In this document: piece by piece, positions 45,444 through 54,467 of the stretch
Layout: every line of letters begins with the position of its first letter
Numbering within the stretch: the first letter of the stretch is position 1
Source of the DNA: Candidatus Peribacteria bacterium RIFCSPHIGHO2_01_FULL_51_35
GTDB taxonomy: Bacteria; Patescibacteriota; Gracilibacteria; Peribacterales; Peribacteraceae
Direction of reading: 5' to 3'
DNA length: 64,000 bases
Assembly (NCBI GenBank): GCA_001787535.1
Contig: MFXP01000002.1
Location: forward strand, 22,564-86,563
The notes under the pieces: model-generated
Seen by the model: only the letters and a program-made list of their open reading frames with translations
Told to the model about the DNA's origin: nothing
The model's database searches: none
Translations under genes and position numbers: made by a program

Positions 45444-46856
45444 CTAAAGATTCCAATTCGTATGGAAGTTCCCTTCCTCATCCAATTTCTCATATCCGTG
45501 TGCCCCGAAGAAATCACGCTGCGCTTGGACGAGGTTCTGCGGAAGCCATGCAGAGCGGTACGAATCGTAATACGAAAGTGATGCAGACATCGCAGGTAAT
45601 GGAATACCGCGTTCCGCACCCAGTGCGACGACGTGTCTCCATTCCAGTTGACGGTCTCCACTGCAACGTTCACGCAAATGCTCCGAAGCAGCTTTGTCGC
45701 CTTCGAACGCTTTTTGGTAGTGCTCCAATATCGCAGAGCGGATGATGCAGCCACCGCGCCAAATGCGTGCCACTTCACTCGTCTGCATCTGCCAATCTTC
45801 CTTCGCATTTGCGACACTGAGCATCTGCATGCCCTGTGCGTACGTGTTGATGATCGAAAGTTCCAATGCGCTGCGCACGATATCGGGCAGAACTTCTTTC
45901 GGCAGAGAATCTTCCTCCACAGAAACGGGAGCGATGCCGCTGCGCATCACACGAAATTCTTTGGTGGAGGACATGATGCGCGCATCCACCGCTGCGGTGA
46001 TGGTTGGAACGGCAACGCCGTATTCCATAGCGGCATCCGTCGTCCATTTGCCCGTTCCTTTCTGGCCCGCTGCGTCTTTGATTTGATCCAAGACAAATTT
46101 TCCTGATTCCTTCTTTTTGAAAACTTTTGCCGTGATCTCCATCAAGAACGATCGCAAATCATCGCTTGCACTCCATTCTGCAAAAATTTTCCCAAGATCC
46201 TCATTCGAAAGTCCTCCTTCGACTTTTAAAACGTGATACGCCTCGGCGATCAACTGCATGATGCCGTACTCGATGCCGTTGTGAACCATCTTCACATAAT
46301 GTCCGCTGCCACCGGGACCGACGTACGTGAAACATTTTCCTCCAGCACCGCCTGTGGTGAGCGAAGCCGAACCATCGTCTGCAGCCATCTTGATAAAGAG
46401 CGGCTCGATCTTTTCGTACGCAGACTTGTCCCCTCCCGGCATCATGCTGGGTCCTTCCAACGCGCCGACTTCACCACCACTGATACCCATGCCGAGGAGG
46501 TGAATCCCCTTCTGCTCCAATTCCTCTTGCCGACGCTCTGTGTGCCGATAATGGCTGTTGCCGCCGTCGATCAAAATATCTCCCTTGGAAAGATGCGGAA
46601 GCACTTCACTGATGCAGGCATTCACTGCATCCCCTGCTTTCACCATCAGAATGATCACCCGTGGTGATTTCAATGTCTTGCAAAGACCTGCGAGGCTATA
46701 GACAGCTTCCAGTGAGCCTTCTTTTGCATAGTCTTTAATGAATGCATCCGTTTTTTCTGACGTTCGATTGAACACGAAGACATCTGCGCCATTTCTGGCA
46801 GCATTGCGCGCAAGATTCGCACCCATTGTTCCCAGACCGATCAATCCTAGCTGCAT
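45444..46856 (-). CDS. gnd: 6-phosphogluconate dehydrogenase (decarboxylating)
   Basis: IGLGTMGANLARNAARNGADVFVFNRT, DILIDGGNSHYRHTERR, GISGGEVGALEGPSMMPGG, GTGKWTT. Confidence 0.97.
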   Translation of the reverse strand: MQLGLIGLGTMGANLARNAARNGADVFVFNRTSEKTDAFIKDYAKEGSLEAVYSLAGLCKTLKSPRVIILMVKAGDAVNACISEVLPHLSKGDILIDGGNSHYRHTERRQEELEQKGIHLLGMGISGGEVGALEGPSMMPGGDKSAYEKIEPLFIKMAADDGSASLTTGGAGGKCFTYVGPGGSGHYVKMVHNGIEYGIMQLIAEAYHVLKVEGGLSNEDLGKIFAEWSASDDLRSFLMEITAKVFKKKESGKFVLDQIKDAAGQKGTGKWTTDAAMEYGVAVPTITAAVDARIMSSTKEFRVMRSGIAPVSVEEDSLPKEVLPDIVRSALELSIINTYAQGMQMLSVANAKEDWQMQTSEVARIWRGGCIIRSAILEHYQKAFEGDKAASEHLRERCSGDRQLEWRHVVALGAERGIPLPAMSASLSYYDSYRSAWLPQNLVQAQRDFFGAHGYEKLDEEGNFHTNWNL

Positions 46857-46879
46857 GGCATCAGATTACCACACTAACA

Positions 46880-46943
46880 AGAGCGCGTCTTCGACGCGCG
46901 ATGAGTTGATCAATATTCGCATCGCGGGTCGAAGACCCGCTCT
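46880..46943. repeat. Paired hairpin element, copy B
   Basis: AGAGCGCGTCTTCGACGCGCGATG and inverted AGAGCGGGTCTTCGACCCGCGATG. Confidence 0.85.
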
Positions 46944-46959
46944 GCGGTATTCAATACGG

Positions 46960-47625
46960 CTACTTCTTCACTTTCTCCCAATCATCCAAAAATCTCTTGA
47001 TCCCGGCATCTGTAAGAGGATGCACCGGAAGTTTTTTGAACAGATCGTACGGAATTGTGCAGATATGTGCTCCATAACGTGCTGCATCGACGATATGCCC
47101 GGGGTGCCGTGTGGACGCGACCAGCACTTCGCAATCAAAACCATAATGAGACCATGCTTCCATTATCTCCTTGATTAATTTCATGCCGTCTTCACCGGCA
47201 TCATCCAATCTTCCCACAAACGGACTGATGATGTTCGCTCCGGCTTTTGCTGCAAGGATGGCTTGTGGAACGGAAAAAACAAGCGTCGTGTTCGTCTTGA
47301 TTCCTTTGGAGCGGAAATACGACAACGCTTTGAGTCCTTCGGTTGTCATGGGAACTTTCACGACGATGTGCTTATGCCAGCTGGCATATTCCTCACCTTC
47401 CTTTTTCATGCCTGCAAAATCCGTCGATGTCACCTGTGCGCTGACACACGGGACGTGCTTGCACATCTCTAAGACTACTTTTTTGAAATCCGCTTGTCTT
47501 GAGACACCTCGAAGGGTGCCCTCTTTCGCGACAAGACTGGGATTCGTCGTAACGCCATCCAATACTCCCCACGCTGCGATCTCCGCAACATAATCGGTAT
47601 TTGCTGTATCGAGGAATAATTTCAT
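46960..47625 (-). CDS. Transaldolase / fructose-6-phosphate aldolase family
   Basis: MKLFLDTANTDYVAEIAAWGVLDGVTTNPSLVAKEG, HIVVKVPMTTEGLKAL, SPFVGRLDD. Confidence 0.95.
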   Translation of the reverse strand: MKLFLDTANTDYVAEIAAWGVLDGVTTNPSLVAKEGTLRGVSRQADFKKVVLEMCKHVPCVSAQVTSTDFAGMKKEGEEYASWHKHIVVKVPMTTEGLKALSYFRSKGIKTNTTLVFSVPQAILAAKAGANIISPFVGRLDDAGEDGMKLIKEIMEAWSHYGFDCEVLVASTRHPGHIVDAARYGAHICTIPYDLFKKLPVHPLTDAGIKRFLDDWEKVKK

Positions 47626-47691
47626 GGCGAAATAGTAACGCATTTGCGCGTGTTCTTCCAGAAAGAATTACAGTCCGGGAGCCATCTTTAT

Positions 47692-47910
47692 TTAAGGATC
47701 TCCGGACGCCGGTGCTGCTTTAGGATTTGAGATAATGCGTTTCATTATGCCATTGATGGAGGACAGATACACACGCAATGCGACCAAGACGTTCGTATCG
47801 TTTGGCTCCTGCAGCAATCGCATGACCTGCTGCTGTACGCCAAGCAAAGTCGGATGCATCCTCAATAACTCTTCATGCAACCGGATAATGGGGAGCAGAT
47901 CTTCGTGCAT
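47692..47910 (-). CDS. Hypothetical 72-aa protein
   Basis: ORF in intergenic gap. Confidence 0.4.
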   Translation of the reverse strand: MHEDLLPIIRLHEELLRMHPTLLGVQQQVMRLLQEPNDTNVLVALRVYLSSINGIMKRIISNPKAAPASGDP

Positions 47911-47955
47911 ACCAAAATGATGTAAGAGGACATTCGGTCATACGTCAAAGGAAAC

Positions 47956-48744
47956 ATGCAGTACACTCTCTCCATGCGCTTGCTCTCAGGCAAATCGGCA
48001 TCCCTTCTGTTCCTCGCCGTGCTCCTTTCCGGAACGGCATGGTTTGTGTACGGCCACTTGCAACCCACTATCGTATACAAAGCTCCGCCGACGCCCAAGG
48101 AGGACCCGCTAACATCGCAAGGAGCGGCTATTGAAGAAACCGAATCGCAAGCAAGCAGTTCCGTAGCTTCGGCGCTTCCACCGCGCGTTGTCATTCAAGT
48201 GCCTTTCGCATCACAAGCGCCTTTGGGTGATTGGGGCATGCCCTACCAGGAAGCGTGTGAAGAATCGTCATTGATTCTTGTGCACCACTACCTTACAGGA
48301 GAAGCAATGAGTCCTGAGATCATGGATGCGGAAATCCGAAAAATGGCGGACTACGAAGTGAATGAACTCGGCTTCCATGCCGATACGACAGCGGAAGAAA
48401 CGGGACTCGTTGCGCAGAAATTTTACGGGCACAAAGCAACGGTGTACTACGACATCACGATCGATGACATCAAGAAGCAAATTGCTGCCGGCAATCCGGT
48501 CATCGTTCCGCTGGCAGGACGCGACATTGGAAATCCGTACTACAGCGGTCTCGGCCCCTGGTACCACATGCTCGTCATTGTCGGCTACGACGGCAAAAAT
48601 TTCATCACGAACGATGTCGGCACAAAACGCGGAGAAGGCTACAAATATCCGCAACAAGTCCTCTACGACGCCATCCACGACTGGACGGGCTCAAAAGAAG
48701 ACATCCGCAACGGGCGGAAGGCGATCCTGGTGGTTACTCGGTGA
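47956..48744 (+). CDS. C39-like (Peptidase_C39_2) secreted cysteine peptidase
   Basis: N-terminal TM; VPFASQAPLGDWGMPYQEACEESSLILVHHYL; WYHMLVIVGYDGKNFITNDVG. Confidence 0.85.
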   Translation: MQYTLSMRLLSGKSASLLFLAVLLSGTAWFVYGHLQPTIVYKAPPTPKEDPLTSQGAAIEETESQASSSVASALPPRVVIQVPFASQAPLGDWGMPYQEACEESSLILVHHYLTGEAMSPEIMDAEIRKMADYEVNELGFHADTTAEETGLVAQKFYGHKATVYYDITIDDIKKQIAAGNPVIVPLAGRDIGNPYYSGLGPWYHMLVIVGYDGKNFITNDVGTKRGEGYKYPQQVLYDAIHDWTGSKEDIRNGRKAILVVTR

Positions 48745-48746
48745 AT

Positions 48747-48962
48747 TTATTCTTCAAACTGTTCTTCGAGTGGATCGAGTTCACCATCTCCAATTTTTCG
48801 GGCATGGATTTCGCGATTAAATTTCCGAGCCTGATTGGAAACTTTGTATGCAATTCCTGTTTGTTCGAGTTCTAAGGAACTGAGTCCATGGATAGTGGAT
48901 AAACGACAGTCCAAGTCATTGGAATGATCATGGAGAACTGCATTAAGATTGCGTGAACCCAT
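48747..48962 (-). CDS. Hypothetical 71-aa protein
   Basis: ORF, convergent to the C39 gene. Confidence 0.4.
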   Translation of the reverse strand: MGSRNLNAVLHDHSNDLDCRLSTIHGLSSLELEQTGIAYKVSNQARKFNREIHARKIGDGELDPLEEQFEE

Positions 48963-49080
48963 AGTGTTTGAAGGAAAGAAGTTGGCGACATTATTAGGAG
49001 TCAGGCCCGCATGTCAACACGATGACCTCCTTTACCTCTCTTCTCTTTGCCCATACACTAAAAGTCGATTTCTTCCCCGC

Positions 49081-51372
49081 ATGAGCAAGAGACCATCCTA
49101 TGAATCCTTGATCGGCAAAGATCCGAAGCTTGTCCCCCTTTCTTTGCAAAGAATCCTTGGAGCAAGCGAAACAGTCGATTCTCTCTGGATTGGCCCTCAT
49201 GATACAAAGAAGCTGTCTGAAAAAGATCAAAAGGCATACGAATCTGCACATACCATCATGTGCCATTTGGCAGTGCGCGCTCCCACGGAACACCAGTCGG
49301 GGCATCCCGGCGGTCCGCTCTCTTCTTTCACATTCGCCTATTTCCTTTCGAAGAAGAGAAATCCTGCAGTCGATCAGCCACTTCGCATCAGTGCGGGACA
49401 TCTTTCATTGCTAGCATATGGTCTTCAGTGGTTATTTGGTCGAGAAGGAAAAGACAAACGATTGGCATCACCGCAGGCAATCATCGATTCGTTCCGCAAG
49501 CCGGATGGTTTGCCGGGACATGTGGAAGCAAGCATCGGCGATATTCCCTTTGGGACTGGACCGCTTGGAAAAGGTGTGAGCAATGCGTTGGGTGCTGCAT
49601 TCGGTTTGAAATATCAGATGAAACCCGGAATCGTTGATGTGCTTCTTGCCGATGGCGATAGCCAAGAAGGTCAAGTACAGGAAGCGTTTCGATTGGCTGC
49701 ACATCTTCAGTTGGATAATTTGGTCGTGCACGGAGACTTCAATGATATTCAACTAAGCGACATGCCATCCAAAGTTGTTGCATGTGACTTTGCATCCATT
49801 GCATCTGCAACCGGTTGGCAGGTCATCGAGGTTCAGAACGGAAATGATCCCGCTCAGGTTGCTGCTGCCCTCGAAGTTGCAGATCAATATATTGGCAAGG
49901 GAAAGCCAATCTTCATGTGCTACTACACCACTATGGGACACGGAGTAGCGCTCATGGAAGAAGGGTCCAACACGGGCACGAAAAACTTCCACGGCACTCC
50001 CCTCTCCAAGGAAGAAGCTGCAAAAGCAATTGAGCCTCTTCCCAATTTCGAGGAAACTATCAAGGCCTACGAATCATTTCGTACGGAAGAAAAGAAGCGA
50101 TATACATCCAAACCTGCAATGCAGACGAATCTGCTTCTTTCGTGGAGCACTCCGAAGAATTACAAGCGAACTCTGACGGATGCAAAAGGAGCGGCCCGCA
50201 AAGATTTCGGCGCAACGCATTTGAAAAATTTGATGGCCGTGGATGACCGCATCGTTGTGCTGCATGCAGACCTCGCTGCATCCGGTGGATTCGATCTTGT
50301 ACACAAAGACTTTCCCAATCGAGTGATCAACGTTGGCGTCGCGGAAGCAAACATGTACATGATGGCGGCGGGCATGCGCCAAGTCGGCCTGCTTCCTGTC
50401 ACGTACACATTCGCAGCGTTTGGAACAAATGAAGCGCGCGCAAACGCACGGCTCATCGACATCAATTCTTCGCACACGCGTTGCGCAGTCCTGCACGATT
50501 GCACACACAGCGGGCTTTCCGTCGGAGAAGATGGCGAAACACACCAGGAACAGAATTATCTGAATATTCCATTCCACCACACGCAAGTGTGGATGCTCGC
50601 GGACAGCAATCAAGCAGGCGCCGCCGCCGAACGCGCAATGGAGTTGATCGCGAAGGGCGAGGAAAGCGTGTACGTTTTTTCTCCACGGAGCGGCCACGAA
50701 CAATTGTCATCACCGAACGGCAAGCTGATCTACGGTGCCGAGTATGTTTTTGATGGCAAAGCAGATCTTATTCGCGGCAGCGGTGACACCAAAGATCAAG
50801 CAACGATCATTGCAACGGGAATTCCCGTGCACGATGCCGTGAAAGCTGCGGATCGCTTGCTGAAAGAAGAAAAAATACAAGTGCGTGTCCTCAGCGTAGC
50901 ATGCGTGCGTCCACTTGATGCATCGGCTGTCATTCAAGCAGCGCTCGAAACAGGACACCTGATCGTTGTAGAAGATCACAATGCGGAAGGAGGACTCGCG
51001 ACACTCGTGGCAGATCTTATCGCAGACTTCCAGCTCCCCTGCTCTCTTCGACGCCTAGGGCTCAATCATTATTTCCCCTCAGGAACGGACAAGGATCTCA
51101 AGTTTCTCGCGGGGCTGGATGATGAAAACATCATGAATACGGTACAGGATGAACTGCGTACGGAAGTGAAAGGCGGGGAGGACGCATTTGTGACATGCAT
51201 CTTCGCAATGGCCAAAAATGCAAAGGAAAGCACATTCGGGAAATTCGCTCAGAGTTTTCTCGATCAATTGAAAAATAGGAAAGGATATTTGGAGACGCTG
51301 CGCGGCGCGTGGAAGAAGAGGGAGGCCGGCACACTTCCGGACAACGAACACTTGCGCGAACTTCTTTCCTAA
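49081..51372 (+). CDS. Transketolase
   Basis: EHQSGHPGGPLSSF, GPLGKGVSNALGAAFGLKY, DGDSQEGQVQEAFRLAAHLQLDNLVVHGDFNDIQL. Confidence 0.95.
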   Translation: MSKRPSYESLIGKDPKLVPLSLQRILGASETVDSLWIGPHDTKKLSEKDQKAYESAHTIMCHLAVRAPTEHQSGHPGGPLSSFTFAYFLSKKRNPAVDQPLRISAGHLSLLAYGLQWLFGREGKDKRLASPQAIIDSFRKPDGLPGHVEASIGDIPFGTGPLGKGVSNALGAAFGLKYQMKPGIVDVLLADGDSQEGQVQEAFRLAAHLQLDNLVVHGDFNDIQLSDMPSKVVACDFASIASATGWQVIEVQNGNDPAQVAAALEVADQYIGKGKPIFMCYYTTMGHGVALMEEGSNTGTKNFHGTPLSKEEAAKAIEPLPNFEETIKAYESFRTEEKKRYTSKPAMQTNLLLSWSTPKNYKRTLTDAKGAARKDFGATHLKNLMAVDDRIVVLHADLAASGGFDLVHKDFPNRVINVGVAEANMYMMAAGMRQVGLLPVTYTFAAFGTNEARANARLIDINSSHTRCAVLHDCTHSGLSVGEDGETHQEQNYLNIPFHHTQVWMLADSNQAGAAAERAMELIAKGEESVYVFSPRSGHEQLSSPNGKLIYGAEYVFDGKADLIRGSGDTKDQATIIATGIPVHDAVKAADRLLKEEKIQVRVLSVACVRPLDASAVIQAALETGHLIVVEDHNAEGGLATLVADLIADFQLPCSLRRLGLNHYFPSGTDKDLKFLAGLDDENIMNTVQDELRTEVKGGEDAFVTCIFAMAKNAKESTFGKFAQSFLDQLKNRKGYLETLRGAWKKREAGTLPDNEHLRELLS

Positions 51373-51378
51373 TTCTCC

Positions 51379-52326
51379 ATGCTCCTCCACCCGATACGCC
51401 TGTGGTTGCCGTTATGGATTTTCCTGGGCACAGCCGCCTTGCCACTCGGCGCATCTGCAAAATCTTTCCTTGATGTTCCGAAAACGCATCCCGCTTACGA
51501 GGCGATCACTTCTCTCACAGACCAGGGCATCCTGAAGGGTTATCCGGATGGACGGTTCCACCCCAACCAACCGGTGAACCGCGCCGAGGCGGTTCGCATG
51601 ATGGCAAGTGAATTTTCTCCGGAATACATCGAGGCCTTTTCGTATTCGACAGTGTTTTCAGATGTGCCGAATGGCGCCTGGTACCTGCCGTACGTCGAAA
51701 TCGCGCGCCAAAACGGCGCCATTGATAGTCCGCCAAAATCCTCTCTCTTTTACGGCGAGAGACAGGTCACCAACGCCGAGTTCGTGAAGATATTTCTCAT
51801 TCTCAAGCGACGAAACATCCATCTTTTCGAGCAAGAGCAAAAACCGCTCGCGCCGGATGTCAGTGCAGGCAAGTGGTTTTACCCATACCTGACGCTTGCA
51901 CTCTCCATGAACATGATTCAAACCGACGCCGTAGGGAACCTCTTGCCCGAAAAAGCGTTGTCTCGAGCCGATGCGGCAGTCCTGCTGCACCGCTATGCAC
52001 AGTACGCTTCCACGCAAGCCCTTCCCCTTCTCATCGACGCAATTGATGAAAACCTGCACAAAATTTCTGCACACCGTACAGGTGAGTACACGCCACAGGC
52101 ACCGGCCGCTTCCTTTCGGGCAATCCTCCTGGCACACGGGCTCCGCTCGCTTCACGACAGTCTCGAACATCAGGCACTGCAAAAAATCACGTGGGCTGCC
52201 GGAAAGCTCCTGAAGGGTGAACCGCAAGAAGCGCAGAAGCTGATGAAGGAAGCCAAGATGCTGTCACCAGCGACCGTTTCAACGTACGGAAGTTCGTTGA
52301 CACGCTCACTGCAGTTTCAGCCGTAA
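51379..52326 (+). CDS. SLH-domain surface protein
   Basis: SFLDVPKTHPAYEAITSLTDQGILKGYPDGRFHPNQPVNRAEAVRMM; further degenerate SLH-like repeats. Confidence 0.88.
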   Translation: MLLHPIRLWLPLWIFLGTAALPLGASAKSFLDVPKTHPAYEAITSLTDQGILKGYPDGRFHPNQPVNRAEAVRMMASEFSPEYIEAFSYSTVFSDVPNGAWYLPYVEIARQNGAIDSPPKSSLFYGERQVTNAEFVKIFLILKRRNIHLFEQEQKPLAPDVSAGKWFYPYLTLALSMNMIQTDAVGNLLPEKALSRADAAVLLHRYAQYASTQALPLLIDAIDENLHKISAHRTGEYTPQAPAASFRAILLAHGLRSLHDSLEHQALQKITWAAGKLLKGEPQEAQKLMKEAKMLSPATVSTYGSSLTRSLQFQP

Positions 52327-52334
52327 ACATTTAC

Positions 52335-52470
52335 AACCGGCTGTTCTGCGAAACTTTATAAATAAAGTTTCCCGTTTGCCATGACCATTCCCCGCGACCT
52401 GTCCCTCGTGCCATGTTAACGGCGTTAACATCACCCTTCGAGGAGATTGAGGAACGGCGGACAGCAGAAG
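52335..52470. repeat. Degenerate copy of the fic upstream region, left repeat
   Basis: ttctgcgaaactttataaataaagtttcccgtttgccatgaccattcccc...ccatgttaacggcgttaacatc...gacagcagaagag; both blocks recur at 53164-53360. Confidence 0.8.
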
Positions 52471-52499
52471 AGTTTGCTCCTGCCGACTTTCTTCTGCCA

Positions 52500-52757
52500 C
52501 TATCTATACACATTCTTCCTGTGTGCCACGTTCACCACAGTCACCGTGATAATGCTGTGGTCAACACCGTAGATGATACGATACGGCCAAACTCGTAGAG
52601 AGCGGAGCCCCTTATACTTACCTTCAAGCTGTTTCCCTGCGGTTGGGTTTTCTCTGAGAACATCAAAGGCGGCCAGTACGCGCTTCTGATCTTTCTTTGG
52701 AAGAGATTCCAGCTGCTTCACCGCCTTTGTTTTTACTTCAAGCGCGTACATACTCAC
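52500..52757 (-). CDS. RelE/ParE-family toxin
   Basis: KAVKQLESLPKKDQKRVLAAFDVLRENPTAGKQLEGKYKGLRSLRVWPYRIIYGVDHSIITVTVVNVAHRKNVYR. Confidence 0.9.
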   Translation of the reverse strand: MSMYALEVKTKAVKQLESLPKKDQKRVLAAFDVLRENPTAGKQLEGKYKGLRSLRVWPYRIIYGVDHSIITVTVVNVAHRKNVYR

Positions 52758-53035
52758 AGCTTCAGCCTCTTTTTCGTCGTATTAAGGCTGACGGTATTCT
52801 TGTGCAATTTTCCCGCCTTCATGTCCTTTACCGCCTCTTCAAGCTCCTTATCCAACTCCGAGTCAGACATAATCTCCATTGTCTCTTGCCATCCTTCATA
52901 TTCCTCAAAGGACATCACAACCACCTTAGGAGTGCCTTCATGGGTAATAGCCACAGCAACCCCTGGGTGCTCTGCCTCATCAATGACCGCATAGAAGTTC
53001 TTTCTCGCCTCTGTTGCTGTCATAAACTTATTCAT
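52754..53035 (-). CDS. Phd/YefM-family antitoxin
   Basis: MNKFMTATEARKNFYAVIDEAEHPGVAVAITHEGTPKVVVMSFEEYEGWQETMEIM. Confidence 0.9.
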   Translation of the reverse strand: MNKFMTATEARKNFYAVIDEAEHPGVAVAITHEGTPKVVVMSFEEYEGWQETMEIMSDSELDKELEEAVKDMKAGKLHKNTVSLNTTKKRLKL

Positions 53036-53163
53036 ACGTACATTGTAGCGTACGCCTTCCCTTCCTGCAAGAGCAAAAGGACGACAGCGAAGAGGCAACG
53101 ATCCCAGCCTATTCGCCGCTTTTTTTCATGTTAACTATTTACGAAAAAACTAACGTCTTCAAT

Positions 53164-53343
53164 GTACCATGTTAACGGCGTTAACATCTCGAGGAGATTC
53201 AGGAACGGAGGACAGCAGAAGAGTAGTACTCGAAGAACCGGAAGGAATGATTCCTTTTCCTTGAAGCACCGTCAGCCGGCGGTTCTGCGAAACTTTATAC
53301 ATTACGTACTATCTGCTAAACTTTATAAAGTTTCCCGTTTGCC
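53164..53343. promoter_or_regulatory. fic upstream region with palindromic operator-like boxes
   Basis: aaactttataaagttt palindrome next to the start codon, further aaactttata half-site, gttaacggcgttaac palindrome upstream. Confidence 0.55.
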
Positions 53344-54267
53344 ATGACCATTCCCCAGAAACTCCGGACCATCCGACAGTTGTCAGAGCTGAGCCAGACT
53401 GAACTGGCTCGCACGCTCGGCGTCTCCTTTGTCGCCTTCAACCGTTGGATCACCGGAAAATCCACTCCCCACAGGAAGGCGCAGGAGCGCATTGATGCAC
53501 TGTACCGAGAGTACACGGGTCTCACGGTGATTCCCGAGGAAGCCTTGGCAGCGAAGAAGGCAATCGTGATGGGGAAGGCAAAAAAGATGAAGCAGGTGTT
53601 TCGGACAATTCTGGGAAATCCCGATATCCGCGATCAGTTCGTGCTCGTGCTCACCTATACCTCCAACTCCATAGAGGGGAGCACCCTCACACAGGCGGAG
53701 ACTGCCGCCGTGCTCTTTCAGAACGCCGCGCTTCCCGATAAGACACTTACGGAGCAGCTGGAAGCAAAGAATCATCAGGCAGCGCTCCTGTATCTCTTTG
53801 AACACCTCTCATCAAAAAAGCCTCTCGGTGAGGAGTTGATCCTGAAACTTCATGGGATGCTCATGAACGGTATCCGCGCGGATGCCGGATCGTACCGCCG
53901 ACACGGTGTCCGCATTGTCGGAGCAGATCTTCCAACGGCGAATTATCTCAAAGTGCCGCATCTCATGGAGGAGCTGGCAAGGGACCTGCGCCCAAACCGC
54001 AGAGATGTCATCGAGCACGTCACAACTGTCCACGCTCGCTTTGAGCAAATACACCCCTTCTCAGATGGGAATGGGCGCATCGGGCGGCTCCTGATGCATG
54101 CCATGCTTCTTCGGGAAAATCTGCCACCTGTGGTAGTCATGCCCGAAAGGAAGCGACTCTACTACTCCGCTCTCAATATCGCCCAAAAGAAAGGCGATAC
54201 CACTCTCCTGCAAGATTTTTTCTGCGATGGGATCATGGAAGGATGGAACATCGTGGAGAGGAAATAA
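53344..54267 (+). CDS. HTH-Fic protein
   Basis: XRE-like HTH LRTIRQLSELSQTELARTLGVSFVAFNRWITGKSTP; Fic motif HPFSDGNGRIGRLL; SNSIEG fits the (S/T)xxxE(G/N) inhibitory motif. Confidence 0.93.
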   Translation: MTIPQKLRTIRQLSELSQTELARTLGVSFVAFNRWITGKSTPHRKAQERIDALYREYTGLTVIPEEALAAKKAIVMGKAKKMKQVFRTILGNPDIRDQFVLVLTYTSNSIEGSTLTQAETAAVLFQNAALPDKTLTEQLEAKNHQAALLYLFEHLSSKKPLGEELILKLHGMLMNGIRADAGSYRRHGVRIVGADLPTANYLKVPHLMEELARDLRPNRRDVIEHVTTVHARFEQIHPFSDGNGRIGRLLMHAMLLRENLPPVVVMPERKRLYYSALNIAQKKGDTTLLQDFFCDGIMEGWNIVERK

Positions 54268-54467
54268 TCCTCGAGGAAGAGGAAATTCGAAGAACCAGAA
54301 GAAATGATTCCTCCTTGCTGCTTTTTCTCATATCTATTCCGGTTCAATATGATACCCAAATCCGGACTCTGAGTATCTGCGATCAATACCGCGTAGCTTT
54401 CACGCAAGCCATAGATCATTAACCGATTCGGTTATCTTTGTTCTATCAGTGAGAAAGCGACGTGGTA

